DNA from: Streptomyces hydrogenans
Lineage (GTDB): Bacteria; Actinomycetota; Actinomycetes; Streptomycetales; Streptomycetaceae
Direction of reading: 5' to 3'
DNA length: 64,000 bases
NCBI RefSeq assembly: GCF_014656075.1
Contig: NZ_BNBS01000033.1
Location: forward strand, 1 to 64,000
Below, in pieces: positions 63,780 through 64,000 of the stretch (positions are counted from its first letter, which is position 1; the number at the start of each line of letters is the position of its first letter). The notes under the pieces are model-generated. The model ran no database searches. It worked only from the letters and a program-made list of their open reading frames with translations, and had not been told where the DNA came from. The translations under genes were made by a program, and so were the position numbers.

Positions 63780-64000
63780 GCCAGCCCCTTCTCCCGCAGC
63801 AGCGCGACCAGCGCGCGCGCCGACTCCGCCCTGCTCTGCTCGTGCGCCGGGAGCCGCAGGTCGGGTGCGGCCGGCGGCTCGTACGGATCGTCCACGCCGG
63901 TCAGTCCGGAGAGCTCTCCGCGTGCCTGCCGGGCGTACAGGCCCTTCACGTCCCGGGTGGCGCACACCTCGACCGGCGTCGCCACGTGCACCTCGACGTA
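63776..64000 (-). CDS. cysC: APS kinase, 3' part only
   Basis: The C-terminal 74 residues of adenylylsulfate kinase, running off the right edge of the window. 'YVEVHVATPVEVCATRDVKGLYARQARGELSGLTGVDDPYEPP' matches the end of CysC. The gene order cysC-cysD-cysN is that of the assimilatory sulfate operon of Streptomyces, so cysH may lie just outside. Confidence 0.93.
   Translation of the reverse strand, partial: YVEVHVATPVEVCATRDVKGLYARQARGELSGLTGVDDPYEPPAAPDLRLPAHEQSRAESARALVALLREKGLA

Noticed and set aside
61513..64000. cysC-cysD-cysN as tailoring genes of the NRPS cluster
   Set aside because: Gene order and content are those of the primary sulfate operon, they read against the NRPS and are separated by a terminator; no sulfotransferase is present.
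1..64000. tRNA genes, attachment sites, insertion sequences or transposases that would show recent transfer
   Set aside because: None was recognised anywhere in the window on either strand; accessory regions are defined here by gene content only.

Overview
This 64 kb window is chromosomal DNA of a Streptomyces or close relative. The GC content is very high with strong third-position GC, GTG starts and 4-bp overlapping gene pairs are common, and one single in-frame TTA codon was found. There are no rRNA or tRNA genes, insertion sequences or CRISPR arrays that I can see. The window runs from general stress and metabolic genes on the left into an accessory non-ribosomal peptide (NRPS) cluster on the right, and ends in sulfate-assimilation genes.

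About 0-9 kb holds an acetyltransferase, an alpha/beta hydrolase, and a group like the actinobacterial DosR/OsdR hypoxia-dormancy genes: a CBS-BON protein, an Acg-type nitroreductase, a DUF4389 membrane protein, an Rv1733c-type membrane protein and a tandem universal stress protein, followed by a catalase. Related palindromes lie upstream of three of these genes. About 9-17 kb holds an acyl-CoA ligase facing a PucR-type regulator, a DUF5709 protein, an esterase, a TetR regulator beside a flavin-oxidoreductase relic, a deoxynucleoside kinase with a candidate NrdR box pair upstream, a DUF6479 membrane peptide and a SixA-like phosphatase.

About 17.4-26.4 kb looks like one functional locus: an NDP-sugar epimerase, a two-component system, a three-gene operon (GT2 glycosyltransferase, DUF2064 transferase, methyltransferase), a membrane protein, a membrane molybdopterin oxidoreductase, a GT-C type glycosyltransferase and a DM13 protein. 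A shared CGGAA-n-CCTTACG motif lies upstream of four of its transcription units, so the two-component system may control an envelope glycan and redox function. Next come an AraC regulator facing a phytanoyl-CoA dioxygenase; a polymorphic-toxin operon (SseB-like protein, ESX-type helper, 1,597-aa RHS protein with a predicted nuclease tip, immunity protein); a GT1 glycosyltransferase; a GNAT preceded by an Lrp/AsnC relic; a DUF4246 protein; and a cellulolytic pair (GH12 endoglucanase and AA10 LPMO) behind a CebR-type operator.

About 41.7-61.5 kb holds a Ser/Thr kinase, an MFS exporter and a compact NRPS cluster: A-nMT-T, a stand-alone luciferase-like monooxygenase, C-A-T-C-A-T-E, and C-A-T-TE. 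It predicts a tetrapeptide starting with N-methyl-Phe, then a branched-chain residue, then a residue with a glycine-like code followed by an epimerase, then an unassigned residue, released by a thioesterase. The TTA codon lies in the loading NRPS, so bldA dependence is likely. The right edge carries cysN, cysD and the 3' part of cysC on the minus strand.
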